Part shown: piece after piece, positions 62,030 to 64,000 of the stretch
Position numbering within the stretch: position 1 is the first letter of the stretch
Layout: the number at the start of each line of letters is the position of its first letter
Source: CSP1-4 sp963777975
Lineage (GTDB): Bacteria > Chloroflexota > Limnocylindria > Limnocylindrales > CSP1-4
Direction: 5' to 3'
Length of the DNA stretch: 64,000 nucleotides
Assembly (NCBI GenBank): GCA_963777975.1
Contig: CAVZSO010000002.1
Location: 434,001-498,000, forward strand
The notes under the pieces: generated by a model
Told to the model about the DNA's origin: nothing
Seen by the model: the letters and a program-made list of their open reading frames with translations, nothing else
Database searches by the model: none
Program-made: the position numbers and the translations under genes

Positions 62030-62033
<4 letters not shown>
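61572..62033 (+). CDS. AraC-family transcriptional regulator (HTH domain only)
   Basis: 153 aa. The two AraC helix-turn-helix units are complete: LDVEALARGANMSAGHLSRAFKLAYGESP and LSVTEVCFAVGCASLGTFSTRFAELVGVPP. There is no cupin or other sensor domain. The stop overlaps the following VOC gene (ATGA). AraC-HTH/VOC pairs are common in high-GC bacteria, the VOC protein perhaps handling or sensing the ligand. Confidence 0.88.
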
Positions 62034-62449
<416 letters not shown>

Positions 62450-62484
62450 GCCGTCGGGCGCCGGCCGGCCGGCGCCGCCGGGGC

Positions 62485-63318
62485 TCACGCCGGCCCGCGC
62501 CGCCCGACGTACAGGTGGTGCGCCGACGCCCCCAGCAGATCGGGGTCGGTGCAGGTCTCCACGATCAGGCGCAGCCAGTCCGCCCACTGCCCGTCCGGCA
62601 GGCGGTTGACGGCCTGCTCCTGGAACGCGGCGAAGCCCTCGGCGGCGGCCAGGGCGACGGTGCGGAAGCCGCGGCGCTCGAAGAGGCGCCGCAGCTCGGC
62701 CGGACGCAGGTAGGCGGCGTCCGTCCAGGCCGCGCCCGGCACCGCTGGGGCGACGCCCTGGCCCAGGGCGAGGCGCAGCTCCGGGGCCGCGATCTGCTCC
62801 GGCCAGTGCTGGAGGGCCAGCCGGGCGGGGGTGTAGCGGGCGACGGCGGAGGCGAAGACGGCGCCCCCCGGGCGCAGCACGCGGCGCACCTCGGCGACGC
62901 ACCGCCCCCGCTGGCGGGCGGTCAGCAGGTGGTACAGGGGCCCGAGCAGCAGCACGGCGTCGAAGTGCCCGTCCGGCCAGCGGGAGAGATCGCGCACGTC
63001 CCCCTCCTCGACCGCCTCGAAGCGCTCCTCGACCCCGGCGACGGCGCCCCACTCCCGGGCCAGCTCGAGGCAGTGCGGCGAGAGATCGAGCAGCGAGACG
63101 CGGTGGCCCGCCTGAGCCAGGGCGACGGCGTAGCGCCCCGGGCCGCTGCCGGCGTCGAGGACGCGCGAGTCCGGGGCGAGGGCCTCCCGCACGAAGCGCC
63201 AGGTGACCTCGAACTCGATCCGGGCGTAGCGGTCCTTGGCCAGGCGCTCCAGCTCCTCGGCGGCGTAGGTCTGGTAGTGCGCGCGCACCCGTTCCAGGGC
63301 GCTCCCGTCGGCGCTCAT
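62485..63318 (-). CDS. SAM-dependent methyltransferase
   Basis: 277 aa class I methyltransferase, intact. Motif I VLDAGSGPGRYAVALAQAGH, motif II region LLDLSPHCLELAREWG, FDAVLLLGPLYHLLT, and VLRPGGAVFASAVARY. ATG 63318 chosen; the frame is open upstream but begins without similarity. LGPLYHL-type members often act on small molecules; substrate not identified. Divergent from hsp20. Confidence 0.87.
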   Translation of the reverse strand: MSADGSALERVRAHYQTYAAEELERLAKDRYARIEFEVTWRFVREALAPDSRVLDAGSGPGRYAVALAQAGHRVSLLDLSPHCLELAREWGAVAGVEERFEAVEEGDVRDLSRWPDGHFDAVLLLGPLYHLLTARQRGRCVAEVRRVLRPGGAVFASAVARYTPARLALQHWPEQIAAPELRLALGQGVAPAVPGAAWTDAAYLRPAELRRLFERRGFRTVALAAAEGFAAFQEQAVNRLPDGQWADWLRLIVETCTDPDLLGASAHHLYVGRRGPA

Positions 63319-63368
63319 GGCCCCAATCCTACGCCGACGAACACAGTAGCTCAGGAGACAACAAGAAA

Positions 63369-63389
63369 CTTGAGCGTTCATAAGGCAAG
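63369..63389. promoter_or_regulatory. HAIR-like element (second HspR site) upstream of hsp20
   Basis: CTTGAGC-N7-AGGCAAG matches the HAIR consensus at 11 of 14 arm positions (left arm 6 of 7, right arm 5 of 7). It ends 4 bp before the TTGACA -35 of hsp20. Weaker than the clpC site. Confidence 0.5.
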
Positions 63390-63393
63390 GTTA

Positions 63394-63423
63394 TTGACAT
63401 CTAGACCACCATCGTGATACGGT
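63394..63423 (+). promoter_or_regulatory. hsp20 promoter
   Basis: Perfect TTGACA (63394-63399), 18-bp spacer, TACGGT (63418-63423); GATACG (63416-63421) is an alternative -10. Predicted start about 63430, 34 bp before the ATG. Confidence 0.6.
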
Positions 63424-63463
63424 AGAGACATCACGCAGCGCTCCCGAGGAGGAACCGTCCGCC

Positions 63464-63976
63464 ATGGCCCGCATCGTCCGCTTTGAGCCCTTTAGCGTCG
63501 CCCCCCGTCGCCCGCGTCCGGCGCTCGACCGCGCTTTCGACCGCATGGTGCTCGACACGCTCGGCCTCGCCCCGCGCTACGCCGAGGCCCGCCGTCCCGG
63601 CCTGACCAGCAACCTCTACGAGACCGAGTCCGGCTATTCCGTCGAGCTGCCCCTGCCGGGCGTCAAGGCGGAGGACGTGGAGATCAGCGTGCAGGAGAAC
63701 CTGCTCGCGCTCACGGTCAAGCGCCAGTGGAGCGCCCCCGAGCAGGCCCGCGTGCTCTGGCAGGGCTTCGGCTCCGGCGAGTGGCAGCAGACCTTCACCC
63801 TGCCCGGCGAGGTCGACGCCGAGCGGGTCGCCGCCCACCTGGAGGACGGCGTGCTGCGCCTGCAGCTCCCCAAGGCAGCCCACGCCCGCCCGCGCCAGAT
63901 CAAGGTGCAGGGCGGCGCTGAGGCGGTGAAGCCGAACGAGGACGGCGCCGCCGCGCCCGAGACGGCCGGCGTCTGA
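63464..63976 (+). CDS. Hsp20/alpha-crystallin-family small heat-shock protein
   Basis: 170 aa chaperone that binds unfolding proteins. The N-terminal arm is RIVRFEPFSVAPRRPRPALDRAFDRM. The alpha-crystallin domain spans ~45-140: SNLYETESGYSVELPLPGVKAEDVEISV, FTLPGEVDAERVAAHLEDGVLRLQLPK with the conserved GVL. A short tail follows. GAGGAGGA at 63446-63453 is a strong ribosome-binding site. Heat control through the HAIR-like site is inferred. Confidence 0.92.
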   Translation: MARIVRFEPFSVAPRRPRPALDRAFDRMVLDTLGLAPRYAEARRPGLTSNLYETESGYSVELPLPGVKAEDVEISVQENLLALTVKRQWSAPEQARVLWQGFGSGEWQQTFTLPGEVDAERVAAHLEDGVLRLQLPKAAHARPRQIKVQGGAEAVKPNEDGAAAPETAGV

Positions 63977-64000
63977 GCGCCCTGAGGCGCGCGCCCCTTC

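Overview
High-GC bacterial DNA (visibly near 70% G+C, not measured). Gene content (HspR-type heat-shock operators, many Gfo/Idh/MocA oxidoreductases, acyl-CoA catabolism, FabH/AccB/FabF) would fit Chloroflexota or an actinobacterial-like lineage; this assignment is an inference. No rRNA, tRNA, transposase or CRISPR array was recognised.

The window appears to be two unrelated pieces joined near 27,507. On the left side a plus-strand vanadium-haloperoxidase-like gene stops abruptly. On the right side a minus-strand FtsA-like gene stops abruptly. Neither continues across.

Left piece (1-27,506). Two PotB/PotC-type ABC permeases and a zinc alcohol dehydrogenase lead into a large polyol island. 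A minus-strand operon reads iolE, SMP-30 lactonase, D-hydroxyacid dehydrogenase, Gfo/Idh oxidoreductase, HpcH/HpaI aldolase, iolD, SDR (9,787 down to 2,399). It diverges from a plus-strand operon of a DegT-type aminotransferase and four Gfo/Idh/MocA dehydrogenases (9,929 to 15,781). A LacI-type operator sits on the promoter between them. A third minus-strand group holds a transaldolase-family protein, iolB and a TIM-barrel isomerase. Together these cover inositol oxidation, inosose dehydration, ring opening and 5-deoxy-glucuronate isomerisation; iolC, iolJ and iolA are not in the window. Then come an exported intradiol-dioxygenase-like protein, a lipoprotein S41 peptidase with a MarR regulator and an MFS exporter, a DUF4287/SRPBCC protein, a methyltransferase and a PLP decarboxylase.

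Right piece (27,507-64,000). FtsA-like ATPase and alaS (minus) diverge from clpC (plus), which has a perfect TATAAT box and an HspR (HAIR) operator. After an orphan LuxR-type HTH and two glycosyltransferases comes a minus-strand leucine-catabolism operon: isovaleryl-CoA-dehydrogenase-like gene, carboxylase beta, enoyl-CoA hydratase, biotin carboxylase, HMG-CoA lyase, then branched-chain 2-oxoacid dehydrogenase E1 alpha and beta. Next is a carbohydrate cluster (PHP metallohydrolase, two Gfo/Idh proteins, DUF6807, TIM-barrel isomerase), a LON-domain protein, and a fabF-accB-fabH operon divergent from a MarR gene. The end holds small metabolic genes, clpS, an AraC/glyoxalase pair, a methyltransferase and an hsp20 with a second HAIR-like site.

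Reading frames are broken by single-base shifts in most genes, including indispensable ones such as alaS and fabF. On the left piece 13 of the 14 shifts I resolved are one-base insertions, so I treat them as consensus errors and give each gene its full reconstructed span.
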